Shown here one piece after another: positions 24,769 to 35,347 of a DNA stretch of 64,000 bases. Source of the stretch: Flaveria trinervia (Eukaryota; Streptophyta; Magnoliopsida; Asterales; Asteraceae). Every line of letters begins with the position of its first letter. Within the stretch, counting starts at the first letter, position 1. The stretch spans positions 101,255-165,254 of the forward strand of contig JACCIX010001039.1 in NCBI GenBank assembly GCA_025506515.1, given 5' to 3'. Both the position numbers and the translations under genes were made by a program. A model generated the notes under the pieces. The model was not told the DNA's origin. It saw only the letters and a list, made by a program, of their open reading frames with translations, and searched no databases.

Positions 24769-27296
24769 TACGTATGCATGGTTGCATGCATGCACAAATT
24801 TAATGTGTGCATGTATTCATATGTATAAGTTCTTGATACCAAGTATTACATGTATAAATTCATATGCACAAATTTAATGGTTGCATGGTTGCATGCATGC
24901 ACAACTTTATGGCATCCAACATACACCAAATAAATCAAGATACAACCCAACTAATCACCAAAACACCACATCAAAAGAACTTGACATCAAAATAAAACCA
25001 ATAAAACCTTAAACACTTAAATACTTAAACATCAACATAAATATCACCCAAGATCTAAAATCGGTTTATTATGATAACCAAACAACTCAATTAGACAACT
25101 TAAATAATAGTTAACATTGTGTTAATGACGTGGTGACTCAATGGATCCTTTGGTCGACACCTAGCCTCATTAGGACACCAAGCCTCACCTTAATTTGCCA
25201 CCTATGCCTAAGGACCAACTAAGCAAGCCTACTAACCACCACCTCACTAACCTACATCTAGACCTAATGATTTCTACTCCACTACAGCAATATCATCAGC
25301 CACCCCATAAAAAACCGCACACCACCACCAACTTAACTCTCGGTCACCTCCGCATCACTACAACCGCTTCACCTTCACACCATCACCTCTAACTCTTGGC
25401 ACTTACCAGCACCACCACCGTAAACCACAAAAAAACTACCACCATCTCCACCTACACGGTTATTATAACAACCAAAACACTAAAAACTTCAACCATTGGA
25501 GATTAAGCCCAAGGAGGATCATTCTAGCCGGTTATCAAGGAAAGAAGCTACCATCAGCTAGCCTTCACCCTCTCCCATTATCAAATCAAGGTTTTAACTC
25601 TTAACTAAACAGATTATAAGTTATATGTGTTTAACAAACACATATCAACCCTTTTGATTAGAACTTGAAAGTTTTTCACTAAACTTTACAAATCACTTCA
25701 TCTTCGTTCAAAAATCAATGAGAAGGTTTGAGAATTTGAAAAATCTGATAAAAACATAAAGTTAAACAAAAAGATTGCAATAAAGGATTGAAATTATGTG
25801 AAATCTTGTTAAATTCGATATACTACTTAAATGACTGTGATTTTGGGAATAAAATGGTGAATATGTTAAAAATATTAAGGATTGATATTCTGCAAATTTT
25901 GACACAATTATAATAAGTGAAATAATTTATGTGAATTGTTTAAATAATCGAAAGAAAATTTTCAATTGGAAGAACCAAACCTAGTAAAAAGCTGGAAATA
26001 TTTTATGTTGATTCTTATGATTTATAGGACTTATATAAAAAGTTTTATGGCCTAATTCGAAGTTATGCATAAAGTTACAAATTTTAGAAGTATCTGCAAT
26101 TCAAAAATCAGGAAAAATACTTAAACTACAAAATAAATCATGAATATACAAAGTATAATAAATAAATTAAAATTGTTTGTAGGAAATTTGGAATATTTGG
26201 ATATATTCTGCTATTTTACCGAATATTTCTAGAATAATAAAAATTATGAAAATAGGTTCTGTTATGATTTAGAACTTTAGAAAAATATGAGAAAGTATAC
26301 ATTTTGGCATATATATCCTGACAAAATTTGGTGAATTTTAGAGATCCGTAGGTGTTTCTACTAATTTATACAAGTATTATAAAAATACCAGAAAATAAAC
26401 TAAAAATAATTGACATATGAAACTTTGATATAATATGTTAGATTTCTGTATGTATTTTCTGCAAAAATTCCGTTACATAGACTATTATAATTTCTGTAAT
26501 GATTTTTATAATCTAAGGTGCTAAAATTTTTAAAGAAATTATTTTTAAACTATAAATATTTTGTTTATAGGTAACCCATTGGAGTAAAAAGGTGAGACTT
26601 ATAGCCTCATTTATATTTATAAACTTTTGAGGGAGAAAGCATATTGTTATAAATTTGATGCATATATAGAATTATTGAAATTTACTATCATATGTTACAA
26701 CCATTAATTCAGATGTGAAACCGTTTGATAATATAGGTAGCGCTAGTTAGGAAAATATTTCCTGCACCCACAGAATGAGTGTTGTGATGCTATTTATTTG
26801 ATTTTTATGAATTATGTTATGACAGTTATGAATCACCAGGTTATAAGTATGTTTGGTTGTATATGTTGCATAAAAATATTTTGTTTGAAGTTAAACTTAT
26901 GACCTCACCAACTTTATGTTGACTATTTTAAGTATACTTTTCAAGTAAGGAACATGTCTAACAACATTAATTCTCTTTTGATGTTTATAATGGCTTAGGA
27001 GAAATCATGGAAAAGTTTGTGTGAACCTAACTGTTAATATGTACGATCTCAGCTTATGGGTGAATGCACACTTCCATCGTTACCGAAGATGTAGCAGTTA
27101 GATTATATGTTTTGTAATAGGGTTATGTTAAATTTTGTCTACTAATGTTATGATGTAACCCTAACCTATGATTATCTAATATTTTGTGATATATCATGTT
27201 ATGTTTTATTATATTGATTATAATATTTTCTGATCAATGCGTTCTGAACAAGCTAGTCACATCCAAAGCATTTCACGCTTCTGTCGGGATGTGACA
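24609..27296 (+). mobile_element. 3' LTR of element F
   Basis: It starts TGTGACCACCC and ends CGGGATGTGACA (2688 bp), and its last ~95 bp match the truncated 5' LTR at 12840-12934. It is AT-rich with no coding frame that I believe. It contains the dinucleotide tract at about 24690-24768, and several short direct repeats around 24775-24910 (TTGCATGCATGCACAA). The right flank AGTCT begins SAUR-cluster DNA. The left partner was lost with the 5' LTR. Confidence 0.87.
24690..24768 (+). repeat. (AT)n(GT)n microsatellite
   Basis: About 38 bases of alternating AT followed by about 40 bases of alternating GT, within the element F 3' LTR. Likely length-variable. Confidence 0.95.
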
Positions 27297-27353
27297 AGTC
27301 TGTTACAACCTAATAACTATAATTAGCTTTTTTTATTTTTGTGGCATATACAT
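27297..27353. other. SAUR-cluster upstream flank
   Basis: TGTTACAACCTAATAACTAT and GTGGCATATACAT match the upstream spacers near 54250-54300 and 52880-52930, so this is SAUR-cluster DNA between element F and the copia-like element. Confidence 0.65.
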
Positions 27354-28334
27354 TGATAGATCGATTGACACAAGAGATATTAATATATTAAGATAAACAA
27401 GTTTGATGACCATAATCTCCAAGATATGTGCAGATGTGTAACATATGTGAAGAGCATAAAGAGAGAATCTCATATATGTTCAATCCATAGTTACAAATGA
27501 TGTTTACATGGCTATTTATAGGTGACAATAATAACTACCTAACGGCGGTTTAACGGTAACTACCCTAACTAACATAACTTCCTAATGGTGTTAAGTGTTG
27601 TGGTGTAGGGCTGCACATAATGATTAAATTTGATCCAACAATCTCCCCTCAAATTTAACATCCTTCAACCTCAATGTTTCACTCGTTTTCTGACACATCG
27701 ACTCTACTTAATCTTCTTTTTTTTTTTCTACACCAACATATATTTTATCATTCTTTGTCACTTGCATTCACTACACCCATCTTCATGCATTGCAACCTAA
27801 ATGCATCAGTCTTGCTCATCATCTTTCACTTTATGTTCTTTCAAACAAGTCTGCTTCACACAGTTTCTTGACTTAGATCACCTTACATGATTTGGTTTCA
27901 CACCTTTCTTGTTTGTTTCACCCTTTTTCCAAATCGCTTCACACAAATTGTTTGACTGAGTCACACTCGCATTGTTTCTTCTTTTGCTTAGTCCATTTGA
28001 CTTGATTGTATCAATCATTTTAGTCTTCGTTCTTATATCACACGATTACCCTTTATTTGCAGTTAGGTCTAGAGCGGTCCTTTGTCCAGCCTCGAGTTGA
28101 ACAGTCCTTCGTTCGTTTCTTTCCGCTTTTGTTTTGACTTATGCATGAATTTTCGTCTTTCCTTTTGACTAAGATAATATATCTTTTAAACTTGACGGAC
28201 TAAATGTTAATAATAATAACTTGTGCCTTGAATGATAAATCCTCAATATTGTGTCCTTTGATGTAAACTTCAAAGAATTTATTTGACTTTTCTATCTGCA
28301 GAAACACGGTGATTTTGAAGAAAACTACCGACCG

Positions 28335-28600
28335 ACTTTAAGAAATGTTCCAATCGTTTGAATACTTCGTGATTTCAAAAGGGAGAATCGAGATGATTAT
28401 GAGATCGATCTGCACCAAAGAAACCTGCGATGATTTTGATATCCTTGTCCTTTGGTGTTATGAATGTCAAGTCGATTTCGTCTCTAAATCTATGTACAAT
28501 TTCTGAATTCCGACGGTCCTTTGCGGAATTGAATGGCAACAGTCTTTCGGTGAAGGTATGTTGAATTTAAGTTTTGATTTTGGTTTCCTTTTAACTTTCC
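28335..28600 (+). repeat. Internal direct repeat, copy 1
   Basis: The segment with AAGAAATGTTCCAATCGTTT through GTTTTGATTTTGGTTTC recurs at 28892-29142 with small indels. Both copies are inside the copia-like element and separated by the pyrimidine-rich tract. Confidence 0.85.
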
Positions 28601-28689
28601 TTCCAAAACAGAAGGAAATGGAAAGAAAAAAAAATAAACACATAAATTTCTTAATTTCTTTTCATTTCCTTCGAATTCTAAAACACGAA

Positions 28690-28875
28690 AATTTAAAACG
28701 TCTTTTTCTTTCATTTTTTTTCTCTCCTTAATTTCTTTTTTCTTTTTAATTTCTTTTCTCTTCTTAATTTCTTTTCTCTTCTTAATTTCTTTTCTCTCCT
28801 TAATTTTTTATCTCTTTATTTTTTTTCTCTCGTTAATTTCCTTTCACTTCTTTTCTATTCATTTCTTTCGTTTAT
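28690..28875 (+). repeat. Pyrimidine-rich tandem tract
   Basis: Repeated units of about 20-24 bases built on CTTAATTTCTTTTCTCT. Low complexity, no coding meaning seen. Confidence 0.8.
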
Positions 28876-28891
28876 TAATCTCGGGAACACA

Positions 28892-29142
28892 ACTTAAGAA
28901 ATGTTCCAATCGTTTGAATACTTGTGATTTCAAAAGGGAGAATCGAGATGATTATGAGATCGATCTGCACATGGAGTCTTCCTTGAGCAGTGAATCCTTG
29001 TCCTTTGGTGTTATGAATTTCAAGTCGATTTCGTCTCTAAATCTATGTACAATTTCTGAATTCCGACGGTCCTTCGAATTGAACGCCAACAGTCTTTCGG
29101 TGAAAAAAATGTTGAATTTAAGTTTTGATTTTGGTTTCTATA
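28892..29142 (+). repeat. Internal direct repeat, copy 2
   Basis: Second copy of the 28335-28600 repeat. This copy is followed by unique sequence to the right LTR, containing several TCACTCG-like short repeats. Confidence 0.85.
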
Positions 29143-29561
29143 CTCACGGGCGGTCTCTATTTTGTTTTCCCGATCAAATCACTCGATATTCTTCCTTCCA
29201 CGGTCTTATTGTTCTTCATGAACGATTCCAAAAGGTCACTTTCTTCTTTCGGTTCTTCATGATTGAATCACTCGGTTTCTTACGGTTCTGTACGATCGAC
29301 TCACTCGATCTTCTTCACGTGATCGATTCACTTCATAAGATATGTGCAGATGTATATGTATGTGAAGAGCATAAAGAGAGAAACTCATATATTCATATTT
29401 CAATCCGTAGGTACAAATGATGTTTACATGGCTATTTATTGGTAAAAGTAATAACTACCTAACAACGGTTTAACTGTAACTACCCTAACTAACATAACTT
29501 CATAACAGTGTTAAGTGTGGTGGTGTAGGGGCTGCACATAATGATTAAATTTGATCCAACA

Positions 29562-30643
29562 TGCATGACCTATTTAGGGCCCAGACCCCTTTGTGTTAGA
29601 TGGAGCTGAGAGTGTTATAACCCGAGCCACTTGTTATCTTAATTGCCTACAGTTTAGAGATACCTATGTTAATTATATCGATAAGATTAGATAAGAGATG
29701 GTCATTTTTAGTGAAGCAAATGCGTTTCTGATTATAGTTACTAAAAAAACATGTCAATATTCTTTCAATTGATTAAACAGTTAACAAATTTCTTTTACAA
29801 ACTAAGGTTCAATAACTATGCCCCGTGAAGTCAATTCTGACGAAAGAATTGTAGATATTCTGCAACCAAACATGTTGTGACATTATATAGTCCACACGAG
29901 TAAAGTAGTTTTTAGCCAGAAATGATTTTTTTTAGTTAACCCATGCATTCTTTGCCAAAGTTTGACAGTTGGCCTTCTACATATTCTTCTTTCTGAAGCT
30001 CAGAATGATCACTTCTAGTTTATTTTTGAACCATTAATGTCACTGAACACTAACGAATGAAACTACGCCACTTTGTAAGTTGAGATTGCTAGATTAGTTT
30101 TAGTAGTGATCATTTCCTTGTTGGTATATATATAGACCTTGATTGATAAAAAAATAAAAAAGAAAAACAAAACATACTTTTGTACTAATTGAAAACTGGA
30201 ACTTACAACTCATGTATAGACTTAAAAATAAACAGCACTAGTTAAATAAAACCCATGATCTAACCACTAACAAGATTGATCAAACTCAAAATAACAAAGC
30301 ATAAAATAAACCTGCTAATTGAAAATTAACTGATGACCCAAAATCAACTTGACCCGTGTGACCCATGAACTGATTGATTAGCCCAACATTCCTGTACAGT
30401 GTTTTCTGCAATTAAACTTGTCTGTTTGGTTAGAATTAATGTTTACAAACTAATGAAGATGTAGTATGTTTTTCATTAATCTCTTTGGTTATAACAATAA
30501 TCAGAATAAAATAAACTCGAATTAGCTCCTAATTTAAATTTCACATCGTTGCACAGGTGCCTCTATTTACAAACATGTGAAATGTCCTAGTTGTTGTGCT
30601 TTACAAAATCAACATAGCAAATATTAACATATAGATCATGTGA
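29562..30643. other. SAUR-cluster spacer
   Basis: No gene is seen. The segment aligns with spacers at 52960-53610 and 54340-54600: GATGGAGCTGAG.GTGTTA, TAACCCGAG, the AACATGTCAATATTC stretch, and near the gene the GTCCTAGTTGTTGTGCTTTA block that marks the 3' flank of each SAUR copy. Confidence 0.65.
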
Positions 30644-30943
30644 TCATAATGCACCAAAATGAGAAGCAAGATCCGCAAATATGTCTTCACTGCATGGAAC
30701 GGTGAGGCCGCCCATTGGATGGTTGTACCCAAATTGTTCCTTTGCCACGTGTAGTAATTCTTGAAATTCTGGTTGGCTTAAGAGTGATACAGGAACCACA
30801 AATTGTCTTTTCTCTCCTTCCCCAACATAGACCACTAAATAACCTTTGGGGATGTCCATAGATACGGATGAGTTGCTTCTGTTTGAGAATGATCGTTTAA
30901 GAATTTGTTTAGCTTGACTGATCTGTGGCATAAAGATGGTCAT
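30644..30943 (-). CDS. SAUR: SAUR family auxin-responsive protein (SAUR1)
   Basis: A single-exon 99-residue protein, the usual length for this family (Auxin_inducible domain). It has a variable basic N-terminus (MTIFMPQISQAKQILKRSFS), then the SAUR core: DIPKGYLVVYVGEGEKRQF, VVPVSLLSQPEFQELL, FGYNHPMGGLTVPC, ending FADLASHFGAL. SAUR proteins inhibit type 2C phosphatases and so favour plasma-membrane proton pumping and cell expansion (family knowledge). The ATG is at the position matched in SAUR3. A TATA box lies about 123 bp upstream, but the CACTA transposon begins about 40 bp beyond that, cutting off the conserved upstream module. Coding looks intact; expression may be altered. Confidence 0.93.
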   Translation of the reverse strand: MTIFMPQISQAKQILKRSFSNRSNSSVSMDIPKGYLVVYVGEGEKRQFVVPVSLLSQPEFQELLHVAKEQFGYNHPMGGLTVPCSEDIFADLASHFGAL

Positions 30944-31065
30944 TTTTAAGAGGTTATAGTTTTTACACTAAAAAGAGGCTGACGGGGAGGAAAAATACGG
31001 GTGAAAGAATTTGCAAAGTATTTTCAAGGAAGTGAAGTTGTTGTTGATTTCTACATATTGAAAGG

Positions 31066-31075
31066 TTTATATAAT
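31066..31075 (-). promoter_or_regulatory. TATA box of SAUR1
   Basis: TTTATATAAT, palindromic in its centre, lies 123 bp upstream of the SAUR1 ATG. SAUR3 has the same box at 54028-54037 within the shared context GAAAGGTTTATATAAT. Confidence 0.7.
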
Positions 31076-31115
31076 AAGCTGCCATTAGGGACAGAATAAT
31101 AGACAATATTGTCCT

Positions 31116-31640
31116 CGCTACAACAATATTACCCTATCGCGACTAGACCTATGGCGACGAGAGTGTGTCCTCGCTATAGGTCACCCTATCGCGACGACAT
31201 GTCGTCGCTATAGGGTTATTAGGGTTTTGGCTACCAAAACTCTATCGCGACGACATGTCGTCGCGATAGGGTGACCTATAGCGATGACACACTATCGTCG
31301 TTATAGGTTTAGTCATGATAGGGTAATTTTATCATAATTTATATTTATTAAGATGGTTAAAGAATTTTTTTTATCTATGGCGACGACAAGATGGTTAAAG
31401 AATTTTCTTTATCTATGGCGACGACATGATAACAAAATTTTTATTTTACTTCCTCTAAAATAAATAGGCGGTAAAAATGCCCGCCTTTTCTCAAATCTCT
31501 ATCGTGACGACATGATAAATTATTTTTTTCCCTTTTTTCCCTCTGAAAAATTAGAGGGAAATAACCCCGTCTTTTGTGAAACATCTATGGCGACGACATA
31601 TCGTCGCCATAGGGTTTGGACTTTTTTTATAAAAATAATA
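31116..31640 (+). repeat. CACTA left terminal and subterminal repeats
   Basis: A 90-bp inverted repeat forms a hairpin (31128-31216 against 31242-31331). Each arm contains CGCGACGACATGTCGTCG, itself a palindrome. Further single copies of ATGGCGACGAC lie at about 31376, 31415 and 31587, two of them in a ~37-bp tandem repeat. In CACTA elements such subterminal repeats bind the transposition proteins. Confidence 0.8.
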
Positions 31641-31900
31641 ATATTAACAATAATACATTGTGGACTTTTTTTATATTTATTATAACTATACATATAAATA
31701 TAATACTTATAAAATAATAGTTATATTTATTATAATTACAAGTCATAATAATATATTTTTTATAAAAATAATAATATTAACAATAATACATTGTGGACTT
31801 TTTTTATATTTATTATAATTTTTTATAGAAATAATAATATTAACAATAATACATCAATGTTAAATTATATACGTTGATATTTATTAATTATAATTATAGA
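31641..31900 (+). repeat. AT-rich tandem repeat inside CACTA
   Basis: A unit with AATAATATTAACAATAATAC and TGTGGACTTTTTTTATATTT occurs about three times between 31620 and 31860. No coding content. Confidence 0.75.
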
Positions 31901-31904
31901 CGAC

Positions 31905-32400
31905 GATGACGACGACGACAACAACAACACAACAATAACAACAACAACAACAACAGCAACAACAACAACAACACAACAACAACAAACAACAACAACAAAC
32001 AACAACAAACAACAACAACAACAACAACAACAAACAACAATAATAACAACAACAACAACAACAACAACAACAATAACAACAAACAACAAACAACAACAAC
32101 AAATAACAACAAGAACAACAACAAACAACAACAACAAACAACAACAACAAGAACAACAACAAACAACAGCAGGAGCAGCAACAACAACAACAACAAACAA
32201 CAACAACAACAAACAAAAACAACAACAACAACAAACAACAACAACAACAACAACAACAAACAACAACAAACAACAACAACAACAACAACAACAACAAACA
32301 ACAACAAACAACAACAACAACAACAACAACAAACAACAACAACAACAAACAACAAACAACAATAACAACACAACAACAACAATAACAATAATAATAATAA
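31905..32400 (+). repeat. Long imperfect CAA (AAC) repeat
   Basis: About 490 bp almost purely of A and C on the plus strand, built of CAA triplets with frequent extra A (AACAAACAA). All three minus frames are open because the repeat holds no stops, giving long Cys/Leu/Val-only reading frames that are artefacts. A 58-66 bp ATAAT/AGAAGAAGGAG unit follows in two copies (32405-32540). Confidence 0.95.
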
Positions 32401-32554
32401 TATAATAATAATAATAATTTATTATTGTAATACAACACCAAGAAGAAGGAGAATAATAATAATAATTATAATAATAATAAATTTATTATTGTAATACAAC
32501 ACCAAGAAGAAGGAGAATAATAATATAATAATAATAATAATAATAAGTTACTAC

Positions 32555-32811
32555 ACCTATCGTGACGACATGTCATCGCAATAGGGTCTTATAACCTATC
32601 GCGATGACATGTCGTCGCGATAGGGTCCATATACTTTCACTCACAAAACTCAACAAATCTCCGTGACTTGGAGGTTCAATCGGCCACCACCACCCCAAAT
32701 TGAACCCAAATTTCACCAAATCGCACCACCACCACCCCATCTTCACCCATCGAGGTCTTCACCCTCATACCTCCATCTTCACCCAATCGCGGTCTTCAAT
32801 CCTGAAATTGG
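32555..32811 (+). other. CACTA subterminal repeats and 5' leader
   Basis: Two more CGATGACATGTCGTCGCGAT-type palindromes (32557-32625) are followed by a CACC-rich stretch that runs up to the solo LTR and continues after it at 34687. It looks like the transcribed leader of the transposase gene. A 60-codon open frame at 32663 is rich in Pro and His and is probably not a real protein. Confidence 0.6.
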
Positions 32812-34681
32812 TGTAAGGCCCCGTTCCCGGGACACTTACAGTTGAATCATCATCGCTCATAAAACATATAATTATATTTGTATTTCACAAAGCATCATAG
32901 CGGAAACATTTAAAAATGACATTTCATTTCAATATCATAGCTTTTGCAAAATAATACATCGTTAATCAGTTACAAAATACATTGTTGCATTACATCACAA
33001 AAGCGTTATATAAATGGATTGCCATCCCAAAAGAGCTGAGTAGCCACCTCGTGCCATCCTCAGTAATCATTACCTGCCAACTGGAAACACATCAAAGTCA
33101 GCATTGCTGAGTGAGTTCTAGTTTTATAAAATAAAACATACTTTTCTTACGTTAAAACTGTTATTTACTTTCATGTGATCATACCACATACGTACACATA
33201 GATAATATCATTATTAACTTCTTCATTCGTTCATTCATCTTTACATCTTTTCTTGCACTTCAGATATCTTCCGTACCAATACCATGTGCTACACCCCGAA
33301 CTATATGGCTATTGGGCCGAAGTCTATAAATAGACAGCTAAACATGGTGTCGCAGTACCAGGGGTAAGCGGTAGAGGTTCTATACAAATGGTTGATCACA
33401 AAGAAGGACCCCGATGTGCATCCTCCTGGGGTAGCGAACCCGCACACCGTTGGGCTAACACCTTATAATTAGCGTGTCCCGATATCTAATGCTTTCAAGA
33501 CTTTTATTACTTTCATCATTCATTAATGCACACATTCATCATGTTCCACTTTTCATTATCTTCCACTTTACATTACATAATACTTTCACTTCATTCATTA
33601 TCATAACACATAAAGCCACATGAAAGATAAACATACATCACAATAAGGAACATAACATACACAGGCATCTAACATCATACAGGGCAACATCATACATACA
33701 TAACATGCATAATCATACATCATCATCATCATCATGCCCAACATGCTCTATAAGACCTCAACAGTCATCTTACATGAACTTACGGGAACCCTTACGTCAA
33801 AACTTACATCTGCACTTTCCCCCGAAAGTCAAAAGTTAAACTATACTTTTCCTTGGGTGCAACAACCCTATTAGGGCGTATGGACACCCTTCAGTCGCAT
33901 GGCCTCTACGTGACTTAATATCATGCGAATGCACCAATGCGGATGAACACCCATGAGAATGAACACCCAATCGTGCGAATGGACCTAATACGAATAGACC
34001 TCATGCGAACGAAACTAATGCGGATGAGCACTTATGCGAATGGGCCCTCAGTCACATGACTCCCCATGCGACTGGCCCTCAGTCGCACGAATGAATCCTC
34101 ATTCATGCGAATGAACCCCAATCGTGCGAATAAATCTCAATCTCATCCCAATCGGTCGTATGGCCTCCATTCGGTCGCCTAGCCCTAGCTGGTGCAGAAT
34201 GCAGTTCATCCCAAACCTAATTTGCCATTTTCGACCTCCAAGCTCATCTAAACCCATTCTAAGCCCAAATCAACCATCCTAAACCTTAGGAATGCATACT
34301 ACAACGCTATTTAAGCACACACAAGCTCAAAAGCAAGACCCAAAGGAATCATACACATACCCACACATACATAAACGGGTTAAACACACACACACAAACG
34401 ACCACAACGAGAAGAGCTTCGATTTGACTCGCTACACCATGATTTTTCTCATTTGAACCAACTCGAACCAAATTTTTATCCCTCTTCTCTTCTTTCTCTA
34501 TTCTCCTCTTTCCTTTGGCTTAAAATGTGAGTGTGGAGAGAGGGTAATAGTTGCCCTCTCCCTTCAAATATCACCACATACCAAACTTTCTCTTGTTGGT
34601 AAGTTTGGTCCCTCGACTTTGGATATTATTTTTTTTTCTTCCTTCGTTGGCTTCAAAATAAATAAATAATTGGGTGTTACA
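32812..34681 (-). mobile_element. Solo gypsy LTR in CACTA leader, duplication ATTGG
   Basis: Runs TGTAAGGCCCC to GGGTGTTACA (1870 bp), flanked by ATTGG at 32807-32811 and 34682-34686. It is related to the element 1 LTR: the acceptor-like block (CTGCCAACTGGAAACAC, 33077) and the ATGCG-rich array (33890-34170) are present. The splice-donor-like site appears to be deleted near 34390. No internal region, so it is a solo LTR. Confidence 0.93.
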
Positions 34682-35347
34682 ATTGGGCACCACCACCGCG
34701 ACCAGCCACCAAATTGGGGACCACCGCCACAAATCTGCCACCACTGCTACCGTTTGCCATCACACAAGACGTGTTAGGGTTACTACCACTATTATTGTTA
34801 TGATTTGTGTTCAAAACACTAAGTTGAAGGTTAGTAGATATAAACTTGAAGGTTAATATTCTTTATAATATAATTGTAGTTTTGATTGAATGTAGTTGTA
34901 TGTTGTTAGTTTAATGTTAGTTGTAGGTTGTTAGTTTAATTGTATTATGTTGTAGGTTGTTAGTTTAATTGTATCATGTTTTTTACAATGTAGTTTTAGG
35001 CTTGGTTGAATGTAGTTGTAGGTTTGGTTGAATGTTGTTGTAGTTTTATTTGAATGTAGTTGTAGTTTTGGTTGAATGTAGTTGTAGGTTTGGTTGAATG
35101 TAGTTGTAGTTATAGGTAATATATAAAGTATATTGAGATTGTTTTGTTAGAATGATAATGTTATAGGTTAAAATATAAAGTTTATTTGGATTGTTTTGGT
35201 AAATGATATTTTATAGGTTCATATATGAAGTTTATTTGTTTTGGTAGAATGATAATGTATGTGTATGAAATAGTTATGACAATCGATAAAAGCTGGATTA
35301 AAATAAAAAATTGAACATCTCCGGTTTTTTTAGGTCTTAAAAAATTT
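34682..35347 (+). other. CACTA transposase 5' leader
   Basis: CACC-rich leader continues to about 34830, then AT-rich sequence with a repeated TGAATGTAGTTGTAG(G/T)TT unit (34890-35110), likely an intron or untranslated region. The transposase frame opens at 35348 after TTTTTTTAGG, which could be a 3' splice site (AG at 35331-35332). Confidence 0.5.

Larger units (their letters stand above)
27354..29561 (-). mobile_element. Non-autonomous copia-like element
   Basis: Short LTR-like repeats lie at 27354-27640 and about 29320-29561; they share the AAGATATGTGCAGATG start region and the end TTTGATCCAACA. In minus orientation the LTR starts TGTTGGATC and is preceded by a polypurine tract (minus strand of 27641-27655, GAGGGGAGAT). 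Flanks TACAT and TGCAT form an imperfect 5-bp duplication. The ~1.7 kb interior has no gag or pol, only an internal ~250-bp direct repeat and pyrimidine-rich tracts. No primer site was recognised. Copia affiliation is inferred from LTR length and ends. Confidence 0.6.

Noticed and set aside
24519..24842. Open frames on both strands with Tyr-Ile and Cys-Val or Thr-His runs
   Set aside because: They simply translate the AT/GT microsatellite in the element F LTR.
25195..25392. Thr/His/Pro-rich open frame in the element F LTR
   Set aside because: Composition follows from CACCACC-type repeats; no start context or domain.
28914..29420. 168-codon plus-strand open frame
   Set aside because: It covers the internal repeat and runs into the right LTR of the copia-like element; it is antisense to the element and has no known domain.
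31181..31275. CRISPR-like repeat array of CGACGACATGTCGTCG motifs
   Set aside because: Irregular spacing, palindromic repeats at transposon ends, eukaryotic context: these are CACTA subterminal repeats.
31865..32441. Three long minus-strand open frames of Cys/Leu/Val repeats
   Set aside because: They are an artefact of the CAA repeat, which holds no stop codon on that strand; no real protein has this composition.
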